From Herbinix sp. (GTDB taxonomy: Bacteria > Bacillota > Clostridia > Lachnospirales > Lachnospiraceae): 64,000 bases of DNA. The position numbers were made by a program, and so were the translations under genes. The stretch covers positions 19,089 to 83,088 of the forward strand of contig JAQZBN010000013.1 of NCBI GenBank assembly GCA_029238935.1. Reading direction: 5' to 3'. Of the stretch, positions 18,527 to 29,602 are shown piece after piece. The notes under the pieces were generated by a model. The model was given only the letters and a program-made list of their open reading frames with translations. It did not search any database and was not told the origin of the DNA. How positions within the stretch are numbered: position 1 is the stretch's first letter; every line of letters starts with the position of its first letter.

Positions 18527-19225
18527 ATGGTAATTAAGAATGTACAATTAGAGACAGTATGTGGGATCACCAGCGTGCTGCCTGTCAATGAGAAACCGGA
18601 AATAGCATTTGCAGGTAAATCAAATGTAGGAAAGTCTTCCTTAATCAATGCTCTGATGAATCGGAAGGCATTGGCTAGGACCTCTGGCACACCTGGTAAA
18701 ACACAGACCATCAATTTCTATAATATCAATGATGCCTTATATTTTGTGGATCTCCCCGGGTATGGTTATGCTTCGGTATCCAACTCAGTAAAAGAAAAAT
18801 GGGGTAAAATGATTGAGAAATATTTGAAAACTTCTGGTCAATTAAAAATTGTATTTCTATTAATTGATATCCGTCATGAGCCTTCCGAAAATGATAAAAA
18901 TATGTATGACTGGATTGTATATCAAGGTTTTCATCCGATTATCATTGCAACGAAATTAGATAAGATTAACCGCAGCCAGAAGGATAAACATATCAAAATA
19001 ATCAGAGATGGGTTGCAAGTAGTTCCCGGAACTAAAATCTTTCCTTTTTCTGCACTTAGTAAGCAGGGTAGGGATGAAATCTGGGATTATATCGATGTAG
19101 TATGCCAGTTAACAGATGAGGTAAAAGTCGTAGAACAGAGGAATAGTAGTACTGAAACTGATATTGAGATACAAGTCGGTGAGGATCGCAGTAACGAACC
19201 AGAGGTTATGATTAAACCAGAGTAA
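18527..19225 (+). CDS. engB: Ribosome biogenesis GTP-binding protein EngB/YsxC
   Basis: 'AFAGKSNVGKSSLINALMNRKALARTSGTPGKTQTINFY', 'DLPGYGYA'. Confidence 0.95.
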   Translation: MVIKNVQLETVCGITSVLPVNEKPEIAFAGKSNVGKSSLINALMNRKALARTSGTPGKTQTINFYNINDALYFVDLPGYGYASVSNSVKEKWGKMIEKYLKTSGQLKIVFLLIDIRHEPSENDKNMYDWIVYQGFHPIIIATKLDKINRSQKDKHIKIIRDGLQVVPGTKIFPFSALSKQGRDEIWDYIDVVCQLTDEVKVVEQRNSSTETDIEIQVGEDRSNEPEVMIKPE

Positions 19226-19330
19226 AAATTGGTGGTAGTAAAAAACTTATTTGTTTTGTAATATAAATAAGGATATACAGACTGTATAATTATAACACTG
19301 TTTTGTAAATAGGATTGTAAAAAAAGAGAA

Positions 19331-19360
19331 AGAGCGTTGGCCTAGCCAACGCTCTTTTTA
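19331..19360. terminator. Bidirectional terminator between convergent genes
   Basis: AGAGCGTTGG-CCTAG-CCAACGCTCT then TTTT; A-rich on the other side. Confidence 0.85.
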
Positions 19361-19879
19361 CATAGTATCTAGTAAGGAAGAAAGTAAATAGGAATATACT
19401 TCGGAACTTTTATCTTTCCAGTTATTACACATTCTGGCAGCCTCATCTTCGGTAGTAACAATTAGAGTTAAATCAATAAAGGGAGTATCTCGCTCAATAA
19501 CTCTTAAGTGGGCAGCATATTCGCCTTTTTTTATCTGATAGTATTCAGCCGGTGTGGATACTTCCTCCAAGAGATCATATTTATTCTCCTGAAGGTAAAT
19601 CTCGATATCTTCTTTAATACCTGCAGAAATCATATTATCAAAGAGAGATAAGGTTTCAAGTCCGCTTTCGCTAATTCGATACAATGAGCTATTACGGATG
19701 GTTGTTACCTGCACATAGGAATCATCAATTAATTCAGAGATAGCTCTTTGAAGATTGAAGTAATTGGTGTATTCCTTTTCTAAGATGAAAGCCGTTATCT
19801 GAGCATTGGTTAAGGGAAAATTAACCCGGCTTAAAATGTATAAGATCATTAGTTTATAAAGCATAAAAGTATCGGAGTG
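19358..19879 (-). CDS. DUF4364-like winged-helix protein
   Basis: 'LYKLMILYILSRVNFPLTNAQITAFILEKEYTNYFNLQRAISELIDDSYV'; internal Met start preferred (track extends to 19921). Confidence 0.7.
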   Translation of the reverse strand, partial: HSDTFMLYKLMILYILSRVNFPLTNAQITAFILEKEYTNYFNLQRAISELIDDSYVQVTTIRNSSLYRISESGLETLSLFDNMISAGIKEDIEIYLQENKYDLLEEVSTPAEYYQIKKGEYAAHLRVIERDTPFIDLTLIVTTEDEAARMCNNWKDKSSEVYSYLLSSLLDTM

Positions 19880-19895
19880 CATCGTTATTACCTCC

Positions 19896-20873
19896 TTATA
19901 ATTCGTGATGGCTGGTATCATATTTACCCTGCCAGGTGTCTCTTTCCTTCATAGTCTGATGAATTTTGTTTAACACAAGCTTTTTATTACTGCTCCATAA
20001 GGGAGCAAGAAGAAGCCGTTTTGGACCATCCCCTGTAATTCTATGAATGATAATATGTTCAGGAAGATGCTCCAGGCAGGAAATAACATAATCAATGTAT
20101 TCATCCAGAGAAAGTACTTCTGGAATAAAGCCGTTTTCATATTCAAGGCCTAAATCAGTTCCTTTTAAGATATGGAGAAGTTGTAACTTGACACCTTGAA
20201 TTGGAAGGCTAGAGATATAGTCAATCGTCTGAAGTACATTCTCTTTGTTCTCCCCAGGAAGTCCAAGAATTGCATGGACTATAACGGAGATACCAATGGA
20301 ATGAAGCTTATGCACAGCACTGTCAAATACGGGCAGAGGATATCCGCGTCGTAGATACCGTGCAGTGTCTTCGTGGATGGTTTGTAACCCTAATTCAATC
20401 CATACTGGCTTGATACGGTTGAGCTTAGCCAGAAGGTCTAAGACATCATCTCCGAGACAATCCGGTCTTGTTGCAATGGATAGAATTACGACATCTGGAT
20501 GATTAATTGCTTCATAAAAAATTTTATGAAGGTAGTCCATCGGACCATAGGTGTTCGTATAAGCTTGGAAGTATGCGATAAACTTATGATCATTAGGATC
20601 TTTGGATAATTTCCCTGCAACTAATAATTTGGCATCCTCGATCTGGTCGTTAATCGTCTTACAACTAGAAGAAGCAAAATCACCGGACCCGCCTTCACTG
20701 CAAAAAATACATCCTCTGCTATCTAAAGTCCCATCTCGATTCGGACAACTCATACCACCGTTTAAGGATATCTTATAAACCTTATTTCCGTAGATTTGCT
20801 TCATCTCATAGTCAAGTGAATGATATCGCCGATCACCCCACTGCATTCGACTTTCCCTAAACACATACGACAT
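19896..20873 (-). CDS. TIGR01212-type radical SAM protein (YhcC-like)
   Basis: 'CPNRDGTLDSRGCIFCSEGGSGDFA' variant radical SAM Cys motif; 'ELGLQTIHEDTARYLRRGY'. Confidence 0.88.
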   Translation of the reverse strand: MSYVFRESRMQWGDRRYHSLDYEMKQIYGNKVYKISLNGGMSCPNRDGTLDSRGCIFCSEGGSGDFASSSCKTINDQIEDAKLLVAGKLSKDPNDHKFIAYFQAYTNTYGPMDYLHKIFYEAINHPDVVILSIATRPDCLGDDVLDLLAKLNRIKPVWIELGLQTIHEDTARYLRRGYPLPVFDSAVHKLHSIGISVIVHAILGLPGENKENVLQTIDYISSLPIQGVKLQLLHILKGTDLGLEYENGFIPEVLSLDEYIDYVISCLEHLPEHIIIHRITGDGPKRLLLAPLWSSNKKLVLNKIHQTMKERDTWQGKYDTSHHEL

Positions 20874-21001
20874 AATAAAAAACCATGCCTTCCTACAAAT
20901 TGTAAAATAATATGCAACAAGTGCAATAGTTAATAGTGATTAAGAAAATCGCTTCAATTTCATAAACCTAGTGTTACATACTATCTTCATAATTTCAAAC
21001 A

Positions 21002-22150
21002 TCAAATAAAAGATTTTACAGCAGCACTGACAACTTCACATACCCTTGGATCGAAAGGCTGAGGCATGATGTTATCAGCGCTTAAATCTTCCTCGTTTAC
21101 CAACCCTGCAATCGCAATCGCAGCAGCCAGTTTCATATCTTCCGTAATTTGAGTAGCTCGTCCTTCCAAAGCACCTTTAAATATTCCGGGGAAAGCAACT
21201 ACGTTATTCACCTGGTTAGGGAAATCAGAACGGCCGGTTGCAACCACACTTGCACCTGCTTCCTTTGCTAGATCCGGCATAATTTCAGGTACCGGATTTG
21301 CCATGGCAAATATAATAGCATCTTTATTCATGGAAGCAACCATTTCTTTCGTTACAATACCTGGTGCGGATACACCGACAAATAAATCTGCTCCTACCAG
21401 TGCATCAGCCAAAGAACCACTCTTATTCGTTAGATTGGTTACATCAAGCATCTGTTCATGCATCCAGTTCAAGTTCTCATACTCTCTTGATAGAATGCCA
21501 TTTCTATCGCATAGAGTAATATGTTGAAAACCATAAGTCAATAAAAGCTTTGTTATTGCGATTCCCGCTGAACCGGCACCATTTACAACTACACTGCATT
21601 CTTCCTTCTTGCGACCTGTAACTTTTAAAGCATTGATAGCTCCGGCTAATACCACGATTGCAGTACCATGCTGATCATCGTGAAAAACAGGTATCGTAAG
21701 GAGTTTCTTTAAGCGTTCTTCTATTTCAAAACAACGTGGTGCTGAAATATCCTCTAAATTAATGCCACCGAATGCTGGTGCAATCGCTACGATTGTTTTA
21801 ATGATTTCTTCGGTATCCTGTGTATCAAGGCAGATCGGAAATGCATTGACACCACCGAATTCTTTAAATAATACTGCTTTCCCCTCCATTACCGGCATAG
21901 CTGCAAGGGGGCCAATATTTCCGAGTCCAAGAACAGCACTGCCATCGGAGATAACAGCCACAGTGTTAGCCTTTAGAGTATATCGATAAGCTGCTTCCGG
22001 GTTCTTTGCGATTACTTTACAGGGTTCTGCTACTCCGGGAGTATATGCAACAGCGAGATCTTCTCTGGTTTTTACAGAACATTTCGCGGTTGTTTCTAAC
22101 TTGCCCTGCCATTCCTCGTGCAGTTCTAGCGCTTTTTCATTGATCGTCAT
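21002..22150 (-). CDS. NAD(P)-dependent malic enzyme
   Basis: 'AYTPGVAEPCKVI', 'VISDGSAVLGLGNIGPLAAMPVMEGKAVLFKEFGGV', 'FHDDQHGTAIV'. Confidence 0.93.
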   Translation of the reverse strand: MTINEKALELHEEWQGKLETTAKCSVKTREDLAVAYTPGVAEPCKVIAKNPEAAYRYTLKANTVAVISDGSAVLGLGNIGPLAAMPVMEGKAVLFKEFGGVNAFPICLDTQDTEEIIKTIVAIAPAFGGINLEDISAPRCFEIEERLKKLLTIPVFHDDQHGTAIVVLAGAINALKVTGRKKEECSVVVNGAGSAGIAITKLLLTYGFQHITLCDRNGILSREYENLNWMHEQMLDVTNLTNKSGSLADALVGADLFVGVSAPGIVTKEMVASMNKDAIIFAMANPVPEIMPDLAKEAGASVVATGRSDFPNQVNNVVAFPGIFKGALEGRATQITEDMKLAAAIAIAGLVNEEDLSADNIMPQPFDPRVCEVVSAAVKSFI

Positions 22151-22475
22151 TGTATTTTACCACCTTATCCTAATTTTTAATACATCTTTGAAAGATGATA
22201 CCACTGATTGGAAAAATGTTCAAAGTAATCATAACACTTAAAATTAGGTAAATCAAGTAATTCCTATCGATATCAAAACAGGGAAGACAAGAACAAACCT
22301 CATATATTTCTAAGAAAAGGCTTTTCTTTCTTGAAAACAAGGTGTATAATAATAGAAGCATAATTATTGGATAATCTATGGATATTATCCTTCAATATAA
22401 ATATCTATATCATGTCTTTTTATAAATCCGCACTAACTAAGAATAATTTTATATAGAATTAAAGGAGCTGAATAC

Positions 22476-24272
22476 ATGGAAAAGCAGTATGATTCGATGA
22501 CGCTTGCTAATTTAAGGGAGCTGGCGAAGGAGCGAGGTCTTAAAAATATAACCTCGTTGAAAAAAAGTGATTTGATAGCAGCATTATTAAATTATGATTC
22601 GACCGAACATGCGTCAATAGAAGAAAAGAAGGCTGAAACCAAACAGCCGCAGCTGGAACCCGGAATAAGTACTGTAAGCGAAGATTTACCGTCAGAGATG
22701 AAGCTAAATACTGCTAATATGGAAACTGAACAGAATAATGTACAGAATGTACAGGGTGATGTACAGAATTATCAGAACACAGAACAGGCACCGGTGGAAT
22801 CAGTGGATACGAAGCCAGTGAATAAAGAGGAAATAGTAGCTGAAGTATCAAAAACTTCTGTCAGGGATAACAGAAGTTCAGAAGCAAAGCATTCATCTGC
22901 AAGAGATAATAAAAGTACGGAGATAAAACAGACTCCAATGAGAGAAAATCGATCGGCTGAGAATAGGCAGACACCGGTGAGAGAGAACCGACCAGCTGAG
23001 GCAAAGCAAACTCCGGTTGGGGACGATAAGAAAAGCGAGGAAAAAGCCGTAGAACCTGCTGAAAATATGCAACCTCAGTCAAGAGACGAGAAGCCAGCGG
23101 AAGAAAGAAGACAGAATTCCAGCAATGAGATGGAGCAGTTAGACAGCGGAGAGACCAAAGAAGGAATTCTTGAGGTTTTACCGGATGGTTATGGGTTTAT
23201 TCGTTGCGACAATTATCTTCCCGGAGAAAATGACGTGTACGTATCTCCAGCTCAGATAAGAAGGTTTAACTTAAAGACCGGTGATATCGTAGCCGGAAAT
23301 ACAAGAATACGCAGTCAGAATGAAAAGTTTAGTGCACTTTTATATGTCAAATCAGTCAATAGTTTTCATCCGGTGGAAGCACAAAAACGTAAAAAGTTTG
23401 AAGATCTGACACCAATCTTTCCGAATGAAAGAATTCATTTAGAAACAGCCGGTACAGGGGTGTCTATGAGGATGGTGGATTTAATATCACCTATTGGTAA
23501 GGGTCAAAGAGGTATGATTGTATCCCAGCCAAAGACCGGTAAGACTACTCTTTTAAAACAAATTGCAAAAGCAATTACGCAGAATCATCCTGATATGCGA
23601 TTAATTATACTCTTAATTGATGAGCGGCCTGAGGAAGTAACCGATATCAAAGAATCCATTGAAGGTAAAAATGTAGAAGTAATTTACTCGACATTTGATG
23701 AGCTACCAGAAAATCATAAGAGAGTTTCTGAAATGGTAATTGAACGAGCAAAACGTCTCGTTGAGCATAAAAAAGATGTAGTAATTCTATTAGATAGCAT
23801 CACAAGACTGGCAAGAGCCTATAACCTTACAGTACAGCCCAGTGGTAGAACGTTATCCGGTGGTCTAGATCCAGCAGCACTTCATATGCCAAAGAAATTC
23901 TTCGGTGCAGCCAGAAATATGAGAGAAGGCGGAAGTCTTACCATATTAGCGACTGCTCTTGTAGATACCGGAAGCAGAATGGACGATGTAGTATTTGAAG
24001 AGTTTAAGGGTACCGGTAATATGGAATTGGTTCTTGACCGTAGTTTATCAGAGAAACGTATCTTCCCTGCAATCGATCTTCCAAAGTCCTCCACCAGAAG
24101 AGATGACTTACTGCTGACACAATCAGAGATGGAAGCAAACTATCTGATGCGAAAAGCGCTGGGCGGAATGAAGTCCGAAGAAGCCTTGGAAAGGATTATC
24201 GATATGTTCTTAAGGACGAAAACGAATGCGGAATTTATCGAAATTATCAAAAAGACTAAAATTGTCCTTTAA
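22476..24272 (+). CDS. rho: Transcription termination factor Rho with extended disordered N-terminal insertion
   Basis: '[27 protein letters not shown]' Rho N-domain; '[18 protein letters not shown]'; Walker A '[17 protein letters not shown]'. Confidence 0.95.
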   Translation: MEKQYDSMTLANLRELAKERGLKNITSLKKSDLIAALLNYDSTEHASIEEKKAETKQPQLEPGISTVSEDLPSEMKLNTANMETEQNNVQNVQGDVQNYQNTEQAPVESVDTKPVNKEEIVAEVSKTSVRDNRSSEAKHSSARDNKSTEIKQTPMRENRSAENRQTPVRENRPAEAKQTPVGDDKKSEEKAVEPAENMQPQSRDEKPAEERRQNSSNEMEQLDSGETKEGILEVLPDGYGFIRCDNYLPGENDVYVSPAQIRRFNLKTGDIVAGNTRIRSQNEKFSALLYVKSVNSFHPVEAQKRKKFEDLTPIFPNERIHLETAGTGVSMRMVDLISPIGKGQRGMIVSQPKTGKTTLLKQIAKAITQNHPDMRLIILLIDERPEEVTDIKESIEGKNVEVIYSTFDELPENHKRVSEMVIERAKRLVEHKKDVVILLDSITRLARAYNLTVQPSGRTLSGGLDPAALHMPKKFFGAARNMREGGSLTILATALVDTGSRMDDVVFEEFKGTGNMELVLDRSLSEKRIFPAIDLPKSSTRRDDLLLTQSEMEANYLMRKALGGMKSEEALERIIDMFLRTKTNAEFIEIIKKTKIVL

Positions 24273-24381
24273 GGTATTGCAATAGCGAATAAGCTATGCT
24301 ATAATTAGAAAGCTGTTTATTAGATTGGAATTATTATATAAACCAATATATAATATTATTTGATTGTAAAGAGGTGAAAAC

Positions 24382-24591
24382 ATGAAAGAAGGAATCCATC
24401 CACGTTACTTTCAGGCGAAGGTTGTTTGCAACTGTGGTAATGAATTTGTAACAGGTTCAACAAAGAATGATATTCACGTTGAAATTTGCTCCAAATGTCA
24501 CTCATTCTACACAGGTCAGCAGAAAGCTTCTGCTGCTCGCGGTGCTATTGATAAGTTCAACCGCAAATATGGTTTAAGTCAAGATAAATAG
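24382..24591 (+). CDS. rpmE: 50S ribosomal protein L31
   Basis: '[48 protein letters not shown]' Cys-containing L31. Confidence 0.96.
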   Translation: MKEGIHPRYFQAKVVCNCGNEFVTGSTKNDIHVEICSKCHSFYTGQQKASAARGAIDKFNRKYGLSQDK

Positions 24592-24686
24592 AGTGGTAGA
24601 AGTGAACTTCTATTAACGGGAATTAGGCTTGATTATTCGTGCGACTGCACGTTACTCATTTAAAAACTATAAAGCGTTAAAAATCG

Positions 24687-24717
24687 GGTTGAGGTTCTAG
24701 AATCTCAACCTATTTTT
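24687..24717 (+). terminator. Rho-independent terminator after rpmE
   Basis: GGTTGAGGTTCTAGAATCTCAACC then TATTTTT. Confidence 0.75.
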
Positions 24718-24828
24718 AAATATTTGAAATTAATTGTAAAATTTATTATAATAGGAATGACACATAAGGCGTTATCTATCAAAGTACCTTCAGGATAGAA
24801 AATGAAAGAAAGGTTCAGGTGTGCATAG

Positions 24829-26037
24829 ATGAAACCATCAGGAATTGGTGGCATGGCTGTTATCGAAGGCGTAATGATGAAAAACAAGGACGAGTACGCC
24901 GTAGCAGTTAGAAAGCCGGATAATGAAATTGTTGTGGAAAAGAAAGCTCATGCTAGTTTTTCAGACAAAGTCAAGTTGTTTAAGTTGCCGATCTTTAGAG
25001 GAATGCTGGCATTTGTCGATTCCATGCTGATTGGAGTTAAGATCTTAAGTTTTTCTGCCAGTTTTTTTGAAGAGGAAGAAGAAACTAACCCTGATAAAAA
25101 GAACAAGTCGGGGGTAAAGAAAAAGGATGAAAAGAATTCTACTAAAAAGGACTCTGATAAAAACAAGAAGGATGCAACCGCTAAGGACAAACATGGTCCG
25201 GTAAAAGAAGAACAGAGCACCAATACTTTGATGATGGCAGCAGCGGTGTTTTTATCAATTATGATTGCTGTTACTTTGTTTATGATACTTCCTTTCTTGG
25301 CTTCTCAGTTATTAGTTAAGGTAATATCCAGTAGTTTAGTATTATCATTAATTGAAGGTGTATTACGTATCAGTATCTTTGTTGGTTATATCATGGCAAT
25401 CTCCCAGATGCCAGATATTAAACGAGTATTTATGTATCACGGCGCAGAACATAAGACAATTAATTGTCTTGAAAACGGATTTGAGTTAACAGTAGAAAAT
25501 GTAAAATGGCAGTCTAAACAGCATAAAAGATGTGGGACAAGCTTTATGTTAATTGTTATGTTTATCAGTGTTATTTTCTTTTTATTCATATCCGTAGATA
25601 ATTTTATTCTAAGAATTGTTATTCGATTATTATTAGTACCTGTCATAGCTGGTGTATCTTATGAGTTTATAAAACTGGCAGGCAACAGTAACTCGAAGAT
25701 TGTGCATATCTTAAGTCAGCCGGGTATGTGGATGCAGTCCTTAACGACAAAGGAACCGGATGATGATATGATTGAAGTCGCAATTCGTTCTGTCGAATCT
25801 GTATTTGATTGGAGAAGCTTTTTAGAAACTTCAGCTGCAGATGATAAAACTCAGAAGAAATTAAAAAGTAGTGAGAATCTAGCTTCTAAGGCTGAAACGT
25901 CAACGCAATCCAATACCGGAACAAAGACGACTGCTGCATCGGTAAAGTCAAAGAGTGCAGATAAGTCTGAGGAAGAGGATGATGAGATCCTTAAGGCTTT
26001 GGATAAATATTTGGATTTGAATAATAAAAATAATTAG
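24829..26037 (+). CDS. DUF1385 family protein (YqhQ-like)
   Basis: 'GIGGMAVIEGVMMKNKDEYAVAVRKPD', 'YHGAEHKTINCLENG'; located rpmE-yqhQ-prmC-prfA. Confidence 0.9.
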   Translation: MKPSGIGGMAVIEGVMMKNKDEYAVAVRKPDNEIVVEKKAHASFSDKVKLFKLPIFRGMLAFVDSMLIGVKILSFSASFFEEEEETNPDKKNKSGVKKKDEKNSTKKDSDKNKKDATAKDKHGPVKEEQSTNTLMMAAAVFLSIMIAVTLFMILPFLASQLLVKVISSSLVLSLIEGVLRISIFVGYIMAISQMPDIKRVFMYHGAEHKTINCLENGFELTVENVKWQSKQHKRCGTSFMLIVMFISVIFFLFISVDNFILRIVIRLLLVPVIAGVSYEFIKLAGNSNSKIVHILSQPGMWMQSLTTKEPDDDMIEVAIRSVESVFDWRSFLETSAADDKTQKKLKSSENLASKAETSTQSNTGTKTTAASVKSKSADKSEEEDDEILKALDKYLDLNNKNN

Positions 26038-26081
26038 GAACTTTTGAATACAGAAAATGTATTCTTCTGTGAGGATACTTC

Positions 26082-26912
26082 ATGGAAACGTATAAGGATT
26101 TATTGCAGGATGCCCGTAAGGTCCTGAAGGAACATGGAATAGCAGATGCTGATGTAGATGCATGGTATCTGCTTGAACATGTTTTCGGGATAAACAGGGC
26201 AAACTATTTCCTGAATCAGGAAGTGCAGGTTGCAGAGAGAGACAGGAATCAATATCTGAAATTAATAAATAGAAGAGCAACCCATGTACCGCTTCAATAT
26301 ATTATAGGAAAACAGGAATTCATGGGGCTAGAATTTATGGTAACGCCGGATGTTCTTATACCGAGACAGGATACGGAAGTTTTGGTGGAGGAAGTACTCA
26401 AATTATGTAAAGGAAAACAGGTGCTTGATTTGTGTACCGGATCCGGTTGCATTATCATAAGTCTTGCAAAGCTATCCACCTTAGAAAGGGCTTTCGGGTT
26501 GGATATTTCAGAGAATGCATTAAGAGTTGCATCGGACAATGGAAAACTGCATAATGTAGAAGTGCAGTGGATACAAAGTGATTTATATGAAAAATTGGAG
26601 GGGAGATTTGATATCATTATTTCAAATCCACCTTATATCCCCAGTGAGGATATTGAGAGTTTAATGCCGGAGGTAAAAACCTATGAACCAAGGATGGCCT
26701 TGGATGGAGCAGAAGACGGACTTAAATTTTACCGTAACATTACCGAAGGTTTGCATAAGCATTTAAAGAAAGATGGATTTATTTTCTTTGAGATTGGTCA
26801 TAATCAAGGTAACGATGTAAAGGAAATCCTGCAGAATGCGGGATTTTATGATGTGCAGATAATCAAAGATTTAAGTGGACTTGACCGCGTCGTCGTAGGT
26901 AATAGGCGCTAA
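26082..26912 (+). CDS. prmC: Peptide chain release factor N5-glutamine methyltransferase
   Basis: '[16 protein letters not shown]', '[17 protein letters not shown]', 'IISNPPYIP'. Confidence 0.95.
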   Translation: METYKDLLQDARKVLKEHGIADADVDAWYLLEHVFGINRANYFLNQEVQVAERDRNQYLKLINRRATHVPLQYIIGKQEFMGLEFMVTPDVLIPRQDTEVLVEEVLKLCKGKQVLDLCTGSGCIIISLAKLSTLERAFGLDISENALRVASDNGKLHNVEVQWIQSDLYEKLEGRFDIIISNPPYIPSEDIESLMPEVKTYEPRMALDGAEDGLKFYRNITEGLHKHLKKDGFIFFEIGHNQGNDVKEILQNAGFYDVQIIKDLSGLDRVVVGNRR

Positions 26913-26934
26913 ATATAATGGAGGAATTCAGGTT

Positions 26935-28008
26935 ATGTTTGATAAGTTAGAGGATATTTTAATACGATTTAAGGAATTGGAAGACGAGATGTTAGATCCC
27001 TATGTCACCAATGATACGAACAGGTATCGCAAGCTTCGGAAAGAACTCGCAGATCTAACCGATATTGCTGAAAAATACAAAGAATATAAAAATACCAAAG
27101 CTCGGATGGAAGACAGCTTAACCATGTTGGACGAAGAAAGTGATGAAGAGCTTCGCGAGATGGCAAAAGAAGAGTTAAACGAGTGTAAGGCTAATATTGT
27201 AAAAATCGAAGAAGAATTAAAAATATTATTACTCCCGAAGGACCCCAATGATGACAAGAATGTTATCGTAGAAATCAGAGGTGGTGCAGGAGGAGATGAA
27301 GCAGCCTTATTTGCAGCTGAATTATATCGAATGTACGTGCAGTATGCAGACCGAAATCGTTGGAAGATAGATATGATGAACCTAAACGAGAACGGCATTG
27401 GTGGTTTTAAGGAAGTTATCTTTATGATTAACGGAAAAGGTGCTTACTCAAAACTTAAATATGAGAGCGGTGTACATCGTGTACAGAGAGTTCCGGTAAC
27501 AGAGTCCGGTGGACGTATTCATACCTCCACAGCAACGGTTGCAATTATGCCGGAAGCAGAAGAGGTTGACGTGGAACTGGATATGGGTGACTGTAAGTTT
27601 GATGTATTCCGTGCATCCGGTAATGGTGGTCAGTGCGTTAATACTACGGACTCTGCCGTTCGTTTAACCCATATACCTACTGGTATTGTTATCTCCTGTC
27701 AGGATGAAAAATCACAGCTAAAGAATAAAGATAAAGCTCTTAAAATACTTCGTTCCAAATTATATGAGTTAGAATTGGAAAAAGCACAAAGTGCAGAGGC
27801 AGAAGCAAGAAAAAGTCAGATTGGTACCGGAGATCGTTCCGAGAAAATCAGAACCTATAATTTCCCTCAAGGTCGTGTAACAGATCATAGAATAAAGCTG
27901 ACAATCCATCAGTTGGAAGCAGTCATGAATGGAGATCTACAGGAAATTATCGATAGTTTAACAGCAGCTGATCAGGCTGCAAAGCTTACGAATATGCAAG
28001 AGGAATAA
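26935..28008 (+). CDS. prfA: Peptide chain release factor 1
   Basis: '[22 protein letters not shown]', GGQ in '[21 protein letters not shown]'. Confidence 0.97.
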   Translation: MFDKLEDILIRFKELEDEMLDPYVTNDTNRYRKLRKELADLTDIAEKYKEYKNTKARMEDSLTMLDEESDEELREMAKEELNECKANIVKIEEELKILLLPKDPNDDKNVIVEIRGGAGGDEAALFAAELYRMYVQYADRNRWKIDMMNLNENGIGGFKEVIFMINGKGAYSKLKYESGVHRVQRVPVTESGGRIHTSTATVAIMPEAEEVDVELDMGDCKFDVFRASGNGGQCVNTTDSAVRLTHIPTGIVISCQDEKSQLKNKDKALKILRSKLYELELEKAQSAEAEARKSQIGTGDRSEKIRTYNFPQGRVTDHRIKLTIHQLEAVMNGDLQEIIDSLTAADQAAKLTNMQEE

Positions 28009-28014
28009 TAGGAT

Positions 28015-28815
28015 ATGAAACCAATGATTAGCAGTATCAGTAATCCGAGAATGAAAAACTTAATATTACTGCAGAAGAAGGCAAAGGAAAGAGAAGAACA
28101 GGGTGTCTTTGTAATAGAAGGACGTAAAATGTTTGAGGAAGCCAAAGAAGCAGGGGATCTTCTGATGAAGACTTATGTTTCTGAAAGCTTCTATCATGCC
28201 AAAATGCAGGAAGATCCGATGTATTTTGAGGATACGGATATGGAACTCGTGACCGATGCTGTGATGAAAGAGGTTTCTGAGACAAAAACACCGCAGGGGA
28301 TACTGGCTTTGGTGAAAGCTCAAGGTTATACCTTAGAACAGATCATCAAGGCACCGTATGCCAGTCTGTTATTATTAGAGGATATAAGGGATCCCGGTAA
28401 TCTGGGTACCATACTTCGCAGTGCGGAAGGTGCAGGTATCACAGGAGTCATTTTAAATAACTCCTGTGTAGATATTTATAATCCTAAAGTAGTTCGATCT
28501 ACGATGGGTTCCATCTACCGGGTTCCTTTTTATTATGCGAAGGATTTTGAAGAAGCTATTGAAGAGATGAAGGAAATGGGAATTCGCATCTACGCCGCAC
28601 ATTTATCAGGAAAACCCTATGACAGCGATGGTAATTTTACTGAAAAATGTGCCTTGCTTATTGGAAATGAAGCTAATGGCTTATCACCGCAAATCAGCGC
28701 GAAGGCAGATGCATTGATTAAAATTCCAATGGCGGGTAAGGTAGAATCATTAAATGCTGCGGTTGCAGCAGCAATACTTATGTATGAAATCGCTAGACAG
28801 CGTAGGAATGCATAA
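28015..28815 (+). CDS. SpoU/TrmH-family RNA methyltransferase
   Basis: 'DIRDPGNLGTILRSAEGAGITGVIL', 'LLIGNEANGLSP', 'IPMAGKVESLNAAVAAAILMYE'. Confidence 0.93.
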   Translation: MKPMISSISNPRMKNLILLQKKAKEREEQGVFVIEGRKMFEEAKEAGDLLMKTYVSESFYHAKMQEDPMYFEDTDMELVTDAVMKEVSETKTPQGILALVKAQGYTLEQIIKAPYASLLLLEDIRDPGNLGTILRSAEGAGITGVILNNSCVDIYNPKVVRSTMGSIYRVPFYYAKDFEEAIEEMKEMGIRIYAAHLSGKPYDSDGNFTEKCALLIGNEANGLSPQISAKADALIKIPMAGKVESLNAAVAAAILMYEIARQRRNA

Positions 28816-28844
28816 GAAAAGATGGGATAAAAGGAGCTGTTGCC

Positions 28845-29576
28845 GTGGCTATCGAAGTATTTAACAGGTATGAAAAGAAGTATATCATTACAGATGAAAT
28901 GTATCATTCCATTGCGCCGATTCTGGAAAACTATATGGAAACAGATGACCATAGTAGAAATGGTAACTTCTATAATATATGTAGTATCTATTATGATACT
29001 CCAGACGCTGAGCTTATAAGAAAGTCGATTGAGGGTCCGGTATATAAAGAGAAATTACGGCTTCGAAGTTATGGAGTGGTCAAGCCTGAGGACAAGGTCT
29101 ACCTGGAGATTAAGAAAAAGTTCAACGGCATTGTGAATAAAAGAAGAACAGGAATGCTTTTAAAGGAAGCCTGTCAGTTCTTGGATACGCTGGTAAAGCC
29201 TGAGCCAAAACCCTATATGAACAGTCAAATCCTAAGTGAAATTGACTATTTACTTCATCGTTATTCATTAATTCCTTCCTTGTTTATATCCTATGACCGA
29301 CAAGCGATGTTTGGAAAAGAAGATGATAGCTTTCGCATCACCTTTGATACCAATATCAGAACCCGCCGTTATGAACTTGGTTTGGATAAGGGAAATTACG
29401 GAGATGAGCTGTTGCCCTCCGGGTTGTGGTTGATGGAAGCAAAAATGGAGAATACTGCTCCGCTTTGGTTTGCCAAACTTTTGTCAATGTCCCAAATATA
29501 TCCCGCACACTTCTCAAAATATGGTACGGAATATAAAAGGATGCTCGAGCAGAAGGGATTAGAGAGCAAACAATAG
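28845..29576 (+). CDS. VTC-domain (polyphosphate polymerase-like) protein (GTG start)
   Basis: 'RYEKKYIITDEMY', 'YDTPDAELIRKSIEGPVYKEKLRLRSYG', 'VYLEIKKKFNGIVNKRR'. Confidence 0.85.
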   Translation: MAIEVFNRYEKKYIITDEMYHSIAPILENYMETDDHSRNGNFYNICSIYYDTPDAELIRKSIEGPVYKEKLRLRSYGVVKPEDKVYLEIKKKFNGIVNKRRTGMLLKEACQFLDTLVKPEPKPYMNSQILSEIDYLLHRYSLIPSLFISYDRQAMFGKEDDSFRITFDTNIRTRRYELGLDKGNYGDELLPSGLWLMEAKMENTAPLWFAKLLSMSQIYPAHFSKYGTEYKRMLEQKGLESKQ

Positions 29577-29602
29577 TCGATAAATGGAAAGGGGATTTAC
29601 TT

